Part shown: in pieces, positions 43,360 to 52,084 of the stretch
How the letters are laid out: each line of letters begins with the position of its first letter
Numbering within the stretch: position 1 is the first letter of the stretch
Assembly: GCF_021654775.1 (NCBI RefSeq)
Contig: NZ_AP025343.1
Coordinates: 124,001-188,000 of the forward strand
Direction: 5' to 3'
DNA length: 64,000 bases
DNA from: Paenibacillus azoreducens
GTDB taxonomy: Bacteria > Bacillota > Bacilli > Paenibacillales > Paenibacillaceae
The notes under the pieces: model-generated
Told to the model about the DNA's origin: nothing
Database searches by the model: none
Seen by the model: the letters and a program-made list of their open reading frames with translations, nothing else
Translations under genes and position numbers: made by a program

Positions 43360-43470
43360 AAGAAAAATACTTATCGAAGTATTTTCACAGTAGACAGAAC
43401 ACGTTTAGTGGAAATTTTTCTTGCAATATAAGGGTGAACCTCTTGAGGTTTATACTTTCTTATATCTAAA
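43360..43470 (+). repeat. Structured 111-bp repeat, copy 2 (intact)
   Basis: Full-length unit, tandem with copy 1 once the IS is removed. Hairpin A as in copy 1; hairpin B is CAC-GTTTA-GTG (43400-43410); a third stem pairs ATATAAG with CTTATAT around AACCTC-TT-GAGGTT. It contains TACTTTCTTATAT (43453-43465), an even better match to the IS110 target guides than copy 1. A palindrome CGTCGATCGACG (43471-43482) follows. Confidence 0.8.
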
Positions 43471-43542
43471 CGTCGATCGACGTAAAAAAAAGCATTTGAA
43501 TTGATGCTGCAAAATCCGGTATTGATAAAGGAGTGAGTTCAT

Positions 43543-44313
43543 ATGATGCCATCTTATTTCTTTGCGCATGGCGCGCCGTCGCTGGTGCTTGAAAAACATG
43601 CTTACACGGATCTATTGAATAACTTTGCAAACAGCATCCCTAAGCCTAAAGCGATTGTATTGTTTTCCGCCCATTGGGAGGAATCCGTGCAGACGGTGAG
43701 CGCAGTGGATGAATATAGCACCATATACGATTTTGGCGGGTTTCAGGATGAGTTGTATCAAATGACTTACCCGGCTCCGGGGAATCGGCCTTTGAGTGAA
43801 GAGATCCGGTCGTTATTTGCCAAACACGGCATTTCAAGCAAACTTGATGAAAAAAGAGGGCTCGACCACGGTGCCTGGGCGGTGCTGAAGCTGCTTTATC
43901 CGGATGCCGACATTCCGGTCGTTGCGCTTTCGGTAAACCGGTTCCTCAGCAATGAGCAGCAGTATGCAATCGGAAAAGCATTGTCTGAGCTGAAAGAGAA
44001 GGATGTGCTTATTATTGGCAGCGGCGGTACCGTTCATAACCTGCGCAGCGTAAACTGGCGGGCAAACGGAGTTGATGAGTGGGCCGGAGCCTTCGACAAC
44101 TGGCTGCAGCAAAAGCTGGAGGCTTGGGATACGGCTTCACTGTTTAACTATCGGGAGCTGGCTCCGCATGCCGCGATGGCGGTACCGACAAATGAGCATT
44201 TTATTCCGCTGCTGATCGCGATGGGCGCGGGGGATGCGCACAAGCAGGCTAAGCTGCTTCACCGCAGTTATCAGTATGGTAATTTGAGTTTGAGCTGCTG
44301 GCAGTTTGATTGA
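43543..44313 (+). CDS. ygiD: DODA-type extradiol ring-cleaving dioxygenase
   Basis: 256 residues of the LigB/4,5-DOPA-extradiol dioxygenase family: FFAHGAPSLVLEK, SAHWEES, GLDHGAWAVLKLLYPDADIPVV, IIGSGGTVHNLR and PTNEHFIPLL hold the metal-binding histidines and acid/base residues. It opens the ring of a catechol-type substrate with oxygen. AAAGGAG lies 9 bases before ATG. In related bacteria such genes follow doxX directly; the insertion upstream probably reduces read-through from the doxX promoter. Confidence 0.92.
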   Translation: MMPSYFFAHGAPSLVLEKHAYTDLLNNFANSIPKPKAIVLFSAHWEESVQTVSAVDEYSTIYDFGGFQDELYQMTYPAPGNRPLSEEIRSLFAKHGISSKLDEKRGLDHGAWAVLKLLYPDADIPVVALSVNRFLSNEQQYAIGKALSELKEKDVLIIGSGGTVHNLRSVNWRANGVDEWAGAFDNWLQQKLEAWDTASLFNYRELAPHAAMAVPTNEHFIPLLIAMGAGDAHKQAKLLHRSYQYGNLSLSCWQFD

Positions 44314-44453
44314 ACAAGGGGGAAATCCGCAAGTTGCGGTGAAGCTGCGCTGCAGTTGATGCATAGATGAAGACGACAGCGTATGCTGTGCATTATGTCC
44401 CTTGTCTACCTGGCTAAATAGTTTTTGAAAATTGCAAGTGAAATAATAAAAAA

Positions 44454-44475
44454 GACCGTCTTCGGACGGTCTCTT
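44454..44475. terminator. Bidirectional terminator between convergent genes
   Basis: GACCGTC-TTCG-GACGGTC (44454-44471) is a perfect stem with a stable TTCG loop, with a T-run on the plus side and an A-run before it serving the minus strand. Confidence 0.9.
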
Positions 44476-44516
44476 TTACGTTTAAATACGATTGGGTTTC
44501 AAAACATATATTTGTA

Positions 44517-45569
44517 TTAAAACACCCTGCGTGCGGTAACAAACCGTTTTCTCCACTGGCCTTCAAAAGGCTCGAAGTGAACGCCCTGCTCCTTGGAGTA
44601 TGTATGCAAAATTTGGTTGTTCCCCGCATAAATGGCGACATGTCCGATATCCAGTTTGCGCGCGGTGAAAAACAGCAAATCACCTTTGCGCAAATCATTG
44701 ATGGAGACTTCCTTGCCGACCTTGGCCTGATCATACGAAACGCGGGGAAGATCGACCGAGAGCGTATCCTGGAACACGCGTTTCACAAAAGAAGAGCAGT
44801 CGAAGGTACTCGTCTGATCCGAAGAAGCGCCAAAAAGGTACGGTGTTCCCAGATACTTTTGACCATAGGCAATCAGCGCATCCCCTTGTTTCTCAGTGAG
44901 AGAGGGGCTGGTATAGTCGGTATATTTCGGTTTGGCCGATACGTATCCGGTTTGGCGGTTTTCGGTTTGTACTTCAAGCCATAAAGCATTTACTTCCCGG
45001 ATGACATGGATTTTCGTGCCGGCCTGAAGCATCGCCAGCGAAGCGCCTGCAGCGGAATCGGGCGTGCTCCGTAAGTTAACGTCCTGCCGGATGGACGTTT
45101 CGTAATTTACTGCCGATGCAATGCGGACGGTTTTGGTATTTTCTTCCCACTTGACTGTGCTTCCCAAGGACTCGCTAATGAAACGCAAAGGGACCATGGT
45201 ATAACCGTCTGCAATTTGTCCGGGAACATCGACAGGCATGGCTTGTCCATTGATAGAAGCGGTATGTTCGCCAATGCGGTAGATTAAGGTTGTGTTCCCT
45301 TTGGTGGCAGTAACGATTTTGCTCGCATGATTCCAGGTGAGCTTGGCGCCCTGGTTTTCGAAAATGCCGCGCATCGGAACGAGCAGCGTGCCGTTTACGT
45401 TAAGCGGCTGTATTTCGGGCAGAAGCTGGCGGTCATCCAGGAAAATGGATACTGGATTGGCGGTGCCTTGGGCGCCTTGAGTCTGCCCTGCGGTTTCTGC
45501 ATGAGTAGGAACAGAATAGAGCAATGAGCCCATTAATACCATAAGGAGTGCGGCTTTACTTTTTGTCAT
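44517..45569 (-). CDS. Secreted NlpC/P60 peptidoglycan hydrolase with CuAO-N and SH3 domains
   Basis: 350 residues: signal peptide (AALLMVLMGSLLYSVPTHAE), copper-amine-oxidase-N domain (NGTLLVPMRGIFENQGAKLTW, YTMVPLRFISESLGSTV), an SH3-type domain (VNLRSTPDSAAGASLAMLQAGTKI) and a C-terminal NlpC/P60 domain with catalytic Cys in STFDCSSFVKRVF and His in LDIGHVAIYAG. It cuts peptide cross-links in the cell wall, between D-Glu and the diamino acid. The ATG at 45569 has AAGGTGAT upstream; the ATG at 45608 does not. Confidence 0.92.
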   Translation of the reverse strand: MTKSKAALLMVLMGSLLYSVPTHAETAGQTQGAQGTANPVSIFLDDRQLLPEIQPLNVNGTLLVPMRGIFENQGAKLTWNHASKIVTATKGNTTLIYRIGEHTASINGQAMPVDVPGQIADGYTMVPLRFISESLGSTVKWEENTKTVRIASAVNYETSIRQDVNLRSTPDSAAGASLAMLQAGTKIHVIREVNALWLEVQTENRQTGYVSAKPKYTDYTSPSLTEKQGDALIAYGQKYLGTPYLFGASSDQTSTFDCSSFVKRVFQDTLSVDLPRVSYDQAKVGKEVSINDLRKGDLLFFTARKLDIGHVAIYAGNNQILHTYSKEQGVHFEPFEGQWRKRFVTARRVF

Positions 45570-45852
45570 ATATTCATCACCTTGTTGATTGATTTGGATT
45601 GACTCCATGCGGCTCTATATAATTGGACGAAAGCATGCTCCATTGGTTTTGTGGAAAATCATGGAACACTCCTTAGGAAGGCTTCAAATACAACTTTTAA
45701 AAGGGTATGGATGGCTTCGATTTAGGTTTTTTCTTGGGGTTGAAAATCTACAAATAATAGTTCAATATAAAGATATCAATTATTAAAATTTATGGATTGA
45801 AGTGTAATGATTTCAAATATTGCTGTTGGATAAACGAATGGAGGACTGTCTC

Positions 45853-46914
45853 ATGGAAATCGGAATCAGTACGTTTGCAGAAACAACGCCGGATGTTCAT
45901 ACCGGTGAGGTCGTAAGTCACGCGCAGCGGCTGCGGGAAATCGTAGAGGAAATCATTTTGGCCGATCAAGTCGGTCTTGACGTGTTTGGGGTTGGCGAGC
46001 ATCATCGGAAGGATTACGCGGCTTCATCACCGGCGCTTGTGCTTGCCGCGGCGGCGCCGCAGACGAAACGGATCCGGCTTACCAGTGCGGTCACGGTTCT
46101 TTCATCTGCGGACCCGGTACGCGTATTTCAGGATTTCGCCACATTGGATGGGATCTCGGGCGGCCGTGCGGAGATTATGGCGGGACGTGGATCTTTTATT
46201 GAATCCTTCCCGCTGTTTGGCTATGATTTGAACGATTATGACGAGCTGTTTGACGAGAAGCTGGAGCTTTTGCTCAAAATCAGAGAATCCGAAAAGGTGA
46301 CCTGGAAAGGCGGGCATCGTCCCGCAATCAAAAATCTTGGCGTATATCCGCGTCCGGTTCAGGAGCCTCTTCCGGTGTGGATCGGCAGCGGCGGCAATCA
46401 GGAGTCCGTTGTTCGTGCAGGCCTGCTCGGGCTGCCGTTGGTTCTGGCGATTATCGGGGGAAGACCGACGCAGTTTGCGCCTCTTGTCCAGCTGTATAAA
46501 AAGGCGGCTGCCCATGCCGGCCACGACATTTCCAAGCTGCCCGTGGCATCTCATTCGCATGGTTTTATCGCGGAGGAGACGGAGCTTGCGGCAGACAAGT
46601 TTTTCCCTTCTACGCAGGCAGCCATGAATGTGATCGGACGGGAGCGGGGCTGGGGCCATTATGACCGTTCTACTTTCGATATGGCGCGAAGCTTCGAAGG
46701 CGCGCTGTATGTTGGGGACCCGGAGACGGTGGCCCGGAAAATCATCCATCTTCGCAAAAAGGTGGGCATTAACCGTTTTATGCTGCATGTCCCGGTTGGC
46801 AGCATGCCGCATCAGGATGTCATGAGAACCATTGAACTGCTCGGAACCGAAGTAGCGCCGATTGTCCGAGCGGAAATTGCCAAGTGGGAAGCTGCGGGAG
46901 AGCCTGAAGAGTAA
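45853..46914 (+). CDS. LLM-class flavin-dependent oxidoreductase
   Basis: 353 residues of the bacterial luciferase-like superfamily: [61 protein letters not shown] and [23 protein letters not shown]. It uses reduced flavin (FMN or F420-like) to oxidise an unknown substrate. TGGAGG lies before the ATG at 45853, which is preferred over the upstream ATG at 45820. Single gene, 91 bases before a transporter gene. Confidence 0.92.
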   Translation: MEIGISTFAETTPDVHTGEVVSHAQRLREIVEEIILADQVGLDVFGVGEHHRKDYAASSPALVLAAAAPQTKRIRLTSAVTVLSSADPVRVFQDFATLDGISGGRAEIMAGRGSFIESFPLFGYDLNDYDELFDEKLELLLKIRESEKVTWKGGHRPAIKNLGVYPRPVQEPLPVWIGSGGNQESVVRAGLLGLPLVLAIIGGRPTQFAPLVQLYKKAAAHAGHDISKLPVASHSHGFIAEETELAADKFFPSTQAAMNVIGRERGWGHYDRSTFDMARSFEGALYVGDPETVARKIIHLRKKVGINRFMLHVPVGSMPHQDVMRTIELLGTEVAPIVRAEIAKWEAAGEPEE

Positions 46915-47005
46915 TATTTTTCCATTGTCGAAATCAATAGACAAGCGGTAGAATAATTCCTAATAATTACATTTGGTTACGACAATGGAAGTGAGGTTTT
47001 TTGTA

Positions 47006-47965
47006 ATGAACGCAGTTGCTAAGGTAAGCCGGTTTGTAGGCGGAACGTTTTCACTGTGGGTTATTTTATTCGCTTGTCTGGGCTTCTTTTTGCCCGAGGT
47101 CTTCATCCATTTAAAGGGGTACATTTCCCTTTTCCTGGGGATTGTTATGTTCGGAATGGGACTTACACTATCCTCGGCTGATTTTCGTGAAGTTTTTCGT
47201 CGACCCGCAGAGGTGCTGATTGGCGTAGTGGGCCATTATATCATCATGCCGCTACTTGCTTATGTGTTGGCACGTGTGCTGAATTTGCCTCCAGATATCG
47301 CCGTTGGCGTCATTCTTGTTGGATGCTGCCCGAGCGGTACCGCATCCAACGTCATGACCCTGCTGTCCAAAGGTGATGTCGCGTTAGGCGTTTCGATTGC
47401 TTCCGTCTCTACGTTGATTGCGCCGCTGGCTACTCCAGCCTTGATCAGTATGCTGGCGGGACGCTGGATGCCGGTTGACGGAGGGGCGTTAATCAAGGAT
47501 ATTTTGATGGTCGTTATTTTACCGATTATTCTCGGCGTGATCGTCAAAACCTTATTTAAAAAGCAAGCCGAAGCGAGCGTCCAGGCCCTTCCGCTTGTTT
47601 CAACGCTTGCGATTGTGGTCATCGTGGCGATTGTGGTAGGCGGCAGCAAATCCAAAATTATTGAAAGCGGCCTGCTGATCTTTGCGGTTGTCATTTTGCA
47701 CAACGTGCTGGGTTACTTGCTGGGTTACTTGTTTGCCAAGCTGTTCCGGATGAATCTGAGCAAACGCAAAGCGGTCCTATTTGAAACCGGCATGCAAAAT
47801 TCCGGGCTTGGGGCAGCACTGGCATCGGCGCATTTTAATCCAATCGCAGCGGTGCCAAGCGCGATCTTCAGCGTCTGGCATAATATTTCGGGTTCGCTGC
47901 TCGCTACGTGGTTCGCGCGAAGAGCCGAAAGAGAAGCGGCATCGGATGCCAGCCGGTCAGCATAA
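47006..47965 (+). CDS. Bile acid:sodium symporter (BASS) family transporter
   Basis: 319 residues, about nine to ten membrane segments; VILVGCCPSGTASNVMTLLSKGDVALGVSI and FETGMQNSGLGAALASAHF are the sodium-binding cross-over blocks of the family. Bacterial members carry organic anions such as pantoate or keto acids, not necessarily bile acids. GAGG precedes the ATG at 47006. May be co-transcribed with the oxidoreductase upstream. Confidence 0.92.
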   Translation: MNAVAKVSRFVGGTFSLWVILFACLGFFLPEVFIHLKGYISLFLGIVMFGMGLTLSSADFREVFRRPAEVLIGVVGHYIIMPLLAYVLARVLNLPPDIAVGVILVGCCPSGTASNVMTLLSKGDVALGVSIASVSTLIAPLATPALISMLAGRWMPVDGGALIKDILMVVILPIILGVIVKTLFKKQAEASVQALPLVSTLAIVVIVAIVVGGSKSKIIESGLLIFAVVILHNVLGYLLGYLFAKLFRMNLSKRKAVLFETGMQNSGLGAALASAHFNPIAAVPSAIFSVWHNISGSLLATWFARRAEREAASDASRSA

Positions 47966-48595
47966 AAAGGTGGCGAATTGGGCGTGACCGTATAGGAATC
48001 TACCTTAAAGGGAAGTCAGCGAGTGGGGAAACAGAACGTATAGGAAAACCGTTAGGGATATATCGGGTGCCGCACATTGTTCGTATTGCGGTGTGGATTA
48101 TGCTGCTTCAGGCTTTCCGGGGTATGGGACAGTTTATTAATCATCTCCTTTTTCCTTCACGGAAAAGATGCAAAAGTGCAGCTTCTCACCGGGGAAATGG
48201 CGACTTTTTGGAAAAAGATCGCAAAAGGAATCAATTTCATAATGAATAATATTACGGGTATTTGAACAGCGGCATTATGAAATAGATTCTTGAATTCGCT
48301 TTTTGGTTTTAGCAAAATCCTACATGACAAAAATGGCCGGCTGACTGGCTGTTCCATCTGAAAAGTTGCAAAAGTGCATCTGCTATAGCGTTCCAGGCAA
48401 TTATGGCTAGAAAGCTTGCAAAAGGGCACCTTTTTCCCAGCTTTTAGGCATAAACAGACGATTCATGGTCAAATGGATGTACTTTCGCAACATTTTTCCT
48501 GATCACATCATCAACTAATTTTCAATGAAACAATGAAAAAAGATGCACTTTCTTTTGCAACTTTTGTTGGAAAAGGAGTTTAGGAGCGGCGGTGA
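47966..48595. repeat. Non-coding stretch with GCAAAAGTGCA repeats
   Basis: No gene is supportable in these 630 bases. GCAAAAGTGCA occurs at 48170-48180 and 48368-48378, a variant GCAAAAGGGCACC at 48418-48430, and an inverted relative (TGCACTTTCTTTTGCA) at 48544-48559. These look like a small interspersed repeat family. Confidence 0.5.
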
Positions 48596-48618
48596 AAAGC
48601 CATCATGCGACGTCTCAA

Positions 48619-48703
48619 CACCGTGGGCGGTGCTGCAGTGGTACGAAAGCAGCTTTCTCACCGCGCGATAGCTGCTAGCGCGCGGTATGCCGTTGCATGA
48701 CGG
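48619..48703 (+). other. G+C-rich hairpin cluster, possible structured RNA
   Basis: Three clear hairpins in 85 bases: CACCG-TGGG-CGGTG (48619-48632), ACCGCGCG-N11-CGCGCGGT (48660-48686) and CCGT-N6-ACGG (48690-48703). The segment is richer in G+C than its surroundings and has no supportable reading frame. Strand is uncertain. Not matched to a known RNA class. Confidence 0.4.
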
Positions 48704-48856
48704 TGGTCCACCACAAAGTTGAAATGACTGTGAAAAGTAACTCTTAAAGGAGATTCAGGGCAAAATTGATTTTGGAATATTCCCATGCTTGGCAATGATA
48801 TCCCATTTGGTGGTCAAGTTATTTAATGGCGATGTCCTTGAAGACCGCAAAACGAT

Positions 48857-48900
48857 AAAGGAGCTGACTAAGGCCATTGGCCTTTATGTCAGCTCCTTTT
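48857..48900. terminator. Bidirectional terminator of the TetR gene
   Basis: AAAGGAGCTGAC (48857-48868) pairs perfectly with GTCAGCTCCTTT (48888-48899), with GGCC-ATT-GGCC inside, 42 bases after the TetR stop on the minus strand. Confidence 0.85.
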
Positions 48901-48941
48901 GTTTGACAGCCCCGGAACTGGGGAACAAAAGCTTGAAACGA

Positions 48942-49718
48942 TCACTTGGGCTCCATGTTCTTTTTAACCGAAAGATAATATTCGATGCCATCCAGAACCC
49001 GTTCCAGCCCGAATTCGAAGTCGTCCGGGATCGGGTTGGCTCCCTGAACCTCATCCGTATAGGCTCCGGACATGACGACCGGATATAAATCCGGGAAACG
49101 ATCGGGCGTCACCAGCTTCTTCAAGGCGTCGCTGTAGTCGAGACCCGAAAACGATCCCGGACTTTTGCCGGCTTTAAGAGCCTGATCCATATCTTTCATA
49201 ACGATTCCAATAGAGCGGGCGTAGCTGCTGAGAAGAAGGATGATCGACATTTTCTCGTAATCGTTGAGCGGAAGACCCCGGGTGCACCGTAATCCGATAT
49301 CTACGATCTCCAGATTTTTGGGCGTAATGGGCACACCGGAAATCGGAATATCGGTATACCAGGGATGTTTCCGCATGACGGCGAGAGTGTCTCTTACATA
49401 CCTGCGCATCTTTTCCCGCCAATCCAGACCCTCTTCTTCCTCAGGAATGTCCATATCGCAGGCCGCATCCATCATCAGCAGCAGTAAATCGTCTTTGCTT
49501 GGAACATAGCGGTACAGGGACATGGTCGTAAAACCGAGAGACGAAGCGACCCGGCTCATGGACACGGAGGAGAGACCTTCCTCATCCGCAATTGCGATGG
49601 CGGCATCAACAATCTTTTGGATACTCATCTCTCTTTTGGGTCCCCGCTTCGGCGGCTGGACAAGCCCCCAGCTGAGCGCTACCCCAAGAGGCAGGTTGCC
49701 TACTTTTTCATTATCCAT
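48942..49718 (-). CDS. TetR-family repressor of the drug exporter
   Basis: 258 residues: an N-terminal HTH (SIQKIVDAAIAIADEEGLSSVSMSRVASSLGFTTMSLYRYVPSKDDLLLLMMD) and a C-terminal ligand domain of the TetR_C_1 type. Divergent from an ABC drug exporter, with three tandem palindromes in its promoter, so it most probably represses that operon until a drug binds. GAGGGG lies 11 bases before ATG; the long N-terminal extension before the HTH (about 30 residues) is normal for this subgroup. Confidence 0.9.
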   Translation of the reverse strand: MDNEKVGNLPLGVALSWGLVQPPKRGPKREMSIQKIVDAAIAIADEEGLSSVSMSRVASSLGFTTMSLYRYVPSKDDLLLLMMDAACDMDIPEEEEGLDWREKMRRYVRDTLAVMRKHPWYTDIPISGVPITPKNLEIVDIGLRCTRGLPLNDYEKMSIILLLSSYARSIGIVMKDMDQALKAGKSPGSFSGLDYSDALKKLVTPDRFPDLYPVVMSGAYTDEVQGANPIPDDFEFGLERVLDGIEYYLSVKKNMEPK

Positions 49719-49836
49719 TGCTTCACAATCCCCTCATGACTGATCAATCAGTGGTTCAGTTGCAGCTTCTTTGACCTCTTCCTCATTCATTTTATCCGAA
49801 AGGGGGAACAGATTTATATAAATTTTACGATTTTAG

Positions 49837-49896
49837 TTGCACTGTAATTGTATATGCAATATACTGTGTATGCAATAAACTGTTTATGACATACAC
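49837..49896 (+). promoter_or_regulatory. Exporter promoter with three tandem TetR operators
   Basis: -35 TTGCAC (49837-49842), 17-base spacer, -10 TATACT (49860-49865). Three 15-bp palindromic sites follow each other every 16 bases: GTATATGCAATATAC (49850-49864, perfect), GTGTATGCAATAAAC (49866-49880) and GTTTATGACATACAC (49882-49896). The first covers the -10 box; the others cover the start and early leader. Confidence 0.75.
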
Positions 49897-49928
49897 AATA
49901 TATAACCAGATGAAGAGGAGGAGTACGA

Positions 49929-50813
49929 ATGAGCTCTTTGGCGATTGAGATTTCCAGTTTGCATAAAGGTTTTGGCGGGCAAGCGGTTCTGAATGGCATC
50001 GATTTAAAGGTTCCTGAGGGCAAAATCGTCGCGCTGCTCGGTCCAAATGGAGCAGGCAAAACAACCTTGATCAACATACTTTCGACGCTGGTGGCTCCGG
50101 ACGGAGGATCTGTCAAGGTTGCGGGATACGATGTAGTCCGGGATAAAGAAAAGGTGAAGCAGTCGATTAGCCTGACAGGACAATTCGCGGCGGTGGATGA
50201 AGCTTTGTCGAGCGAGGAAAACCTGCGGATGATGGGCAGGCTTTGCGGACTTTCGCGCTCCGCGGCGCGGCTTCGGACCAACGAGCTGCTTGAACATTTT
50301 GGCCTGGCCGAGGTTGCGCGTAAGCGGGTAAAAACTTTTTCGGGCGGGCTGCGGCGCCGCTTGGACCTGGCGCTCAGTCTGGTAGTCAGACGCCCGATTT
50401 TATTTCTGGATGAGCCGACGACAGGGCTTGACACCCGCAGCAGGCGCGCATTATGGGATATCATTCTCGATTTGTCCGCAAACGGGGTTACGGTGCTTTT
50501 GACGACGCAGTATTTGGAAGAAGCCGATCAGCTGGCAGACTCCATTGCCGTCATTTCAGGCGGACGTATTGTCGCCCATGGAACCCCGGCAGAGATGAAG
50601 TCCCGGGTCGGGGGCGAAGTGGTTGAACTCCGCAATGCCCATGATGATGTCATCCGTGAAATCCCGACAGGCGGCAGTATTGCGGATGTGAAGGATATTT
50701 TGGATGGGCTGGCGCATACAGCCGAGGAAGGAATGCGGATCAGCATCCGCAGACCGAGTCTGGACGATGTGTTCCTGGCTTTCACCGAAACGGAAAAGGG
50801 GGCTTCCTTATGA
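49929..50813 (+). CDS. Drug-type ABC transporter ATP-binding protein (DrrA-like)
   Basis: 294 residues: Walker A LLGPNGAGKTT (about 37-47), signature TFSGGLRRRLDLA, Walker B RPILFLDEPTTGLD, switch QYLEEADQLAD, and a C-terminal DrrA-type extension ending RRPSLDDVFLAFT. It powers the permease encoded next, with which it overlaps by 4 bases. Family members confer resistance to antibiotics such as daunorubicin; the substrate here is unknown. AGAGGAGG precedes ATG. Confidence 0.94.
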   Translation: MSSLAIEISSLHKGFGGQAVLNGIDLKVPEGKIVALLGPNGAGKTTLINILSTLVAPDGGSVKVAGYDVVRDKEKVKQSISLTGQFAAVDEALSSEENLRMMGRLCGLSRSAARLRTNELLEHFGLAEVARKRVKTFSGGLRRRLDLALSLVVRRPILFLDEPTTGLDTRSRRALWDIILDLSANGVTVLLTTQYLEEADQLADSIAVISGGRIVAHGTPAEMKSRVGGEVVELRNAHDDVIREIPTGGSIADVKDILDGLAHTAEEGMRISIRRPSLDDVFLAFTETEKGASL

Positions 50814-51598
50814 TTCACAACACATCGGCAATGAAAAAGCCGTCCCAACTCGTGACAAGCAGCGTATTTATCGGACGCAGCCTGCTGCACAGCCTGCGCA
50901 ACACCGAAGCGCTGATGATGGCAATCATGCTGCCCATTATGCTTATGCTGCTGTTTACCTATGTATTCGGGGGAGCTCTTGACCCTGGCGGGAATTATGT
51001 GAATTATGTCGTCCCGGGAATCATTTTGTTATGCGCGGGTTTCGGATCATCCAGTACGGCCGTGGATGTATCGACCGACATGACCAATGGCATCATCGAC
51101 CGATTTCAGACACTGCCGATTCGCAGCATTCATGTCATTACGGGTCATGTGGTTTCAAGCCTCATCCGGAATTTGGTCGCAACCGTCATCGTCATCGGAA
51201 TTGCGCTTCTTGTCGGATTCCGGACTAACGCTGGTTTGGCGGCATGGACCGGAGCGGTAGGCATGATCGCGTTATTCATTTTGGCCTTCACATGGCTTTT
51301 CGCCGCGATTGGCCTTGTTGCCAAGACACCGGCCGCCGCAAGCGGCTATGGCTTTGCCCTGCTCTTCCTTCCGTATCTGTCCAGCGCGTTTGTTCCAACG
51401 AGCACGATGCCGATTTGGCTGCAGGGTGTGGCAAACCATCAGCCGATCACGCCTGTCATCGAAACGATCCGCGCATTGTTAACCGGCAGTCCAGTTCATA
51501 CCGAGATTTGGTGGGCGCTTGGCTGGTGCGTGCTGATTCTGGCCGTGTCTATGGTCTGGTCCGCCTGGTCGTTCCGCCGAAAGGCCGGACGGCGGTAG
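50810..51598 (+). CDS. Drug-type ABC-2 permease (DrrB-like)
   Basis: 262 residues, six membrane segments, with the ABC-2 signature region FLPYLSSAFVPTSTMPIWLQGVANHQPITPVIETIRALL. Membrane half of the exporter encoded with the preceding ATPase (ATGA overlap). A hairpin terminator follows. Confidence 0.93.
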   Translation: MIHNTSAMKKPSQLVTSSVFIGRSLLHSLRNTEALMMAIMLPIMLMLLFTYVFGGALDPGGNYVNYVVPGIILLCAGFGSSSTAVDVSTDMTNGIIDRFQTLPIRSIHVITGHVVSSLIRNLVATVIVIGIALLVGFRTNAGLAAWTGAVGMIALFILAFTWLFAAIGLVAKTPAAASGYGFALLFLPYLSSAFVPTSTMPIWLQGVANHQPITPVIETIRALLTGSPVHTEIWWALGWCVLILAVSMVWSAWSFRRKAGRR

Positions 51599-51643
51599 GC
51601 CTGGAACAATCTCCATCTATCCTTCAACTTATGGCAGCTGCTA

Positions 51644-51678
51644 AATAGACCGAACCCTGCTCAGGGCGGTCTATTTTA
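51644..51678 (+). terminator. Terminator of the drug exporter operon
   Basis: AATAGACCG (51644-51652) pairs with CGGTCTATT (51667-51675), with CCCTG/CAGGG nested inside, then TTT. The following stretch to about 51960 holds nothing I can recognise. Confidence 0.85.
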
Positions 51679-51961
51679 ACGTGTTTTACTGCCGGTGATA
51701 GTGTGGTGGTTGAGTAGAAATCGTCCAGATGGAGGTGGGAATGGGAAAGTAATCATGGCTGCCGCTGTTTTTTAAACTTCGTTATAAATCGTCGAACTGC
51801 CGCAGGATGGGCATATGAACATTTTATACGAAGATAGCTTTTAAATATCGGGCCATTTTTCCAATTCCTTATCTCATTCGTTCATTCAACTTATATAGTT
51901 CTTTATTTTCCAGTATACAGCTGTATTTTATATGGGACCTGGTAGCTTACTTTTAGATAGC

Positions 51962-52036
51962 TTGACACAAAAAGTTCATCGTGCTATATTTATCTTAAAA
52001 TAAAGATTCTTTATCATTAACAGTTGGCGCCAACTG
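51962..52036 (+). promoter_or_regulatory. Strong promoter and two palindromes before the ring-cleaving dioxygenase gene
   Basis: TTGACA (51962-51967), 17 bases, TATATT (51985-51990). Immediately after lies ATCTT-N6-AAGAT (51992-52007), with the same layout as the MhqR box of Bacillus subtilis (ATCT-N8-AGAT, as I recall it). A perfect 16-bp palindrome CAGTTGGCGCCAACTG lies at 52021-52036, in the leader before the ribosome site. Confidence 0.6.
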
Positions 52037-52084
52037 ATTGTAGATAAAACTTTTGGGGAAAATATAAACCACAAGGAGGAAATT

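Noticed and set aside
43471..43482. Palindrome CGTCGATCGACG as terminator
   Set aside because: Followed by A rather than T on the plus strand and abuts the structured repeat; probably part of that element or an operator, not decided.
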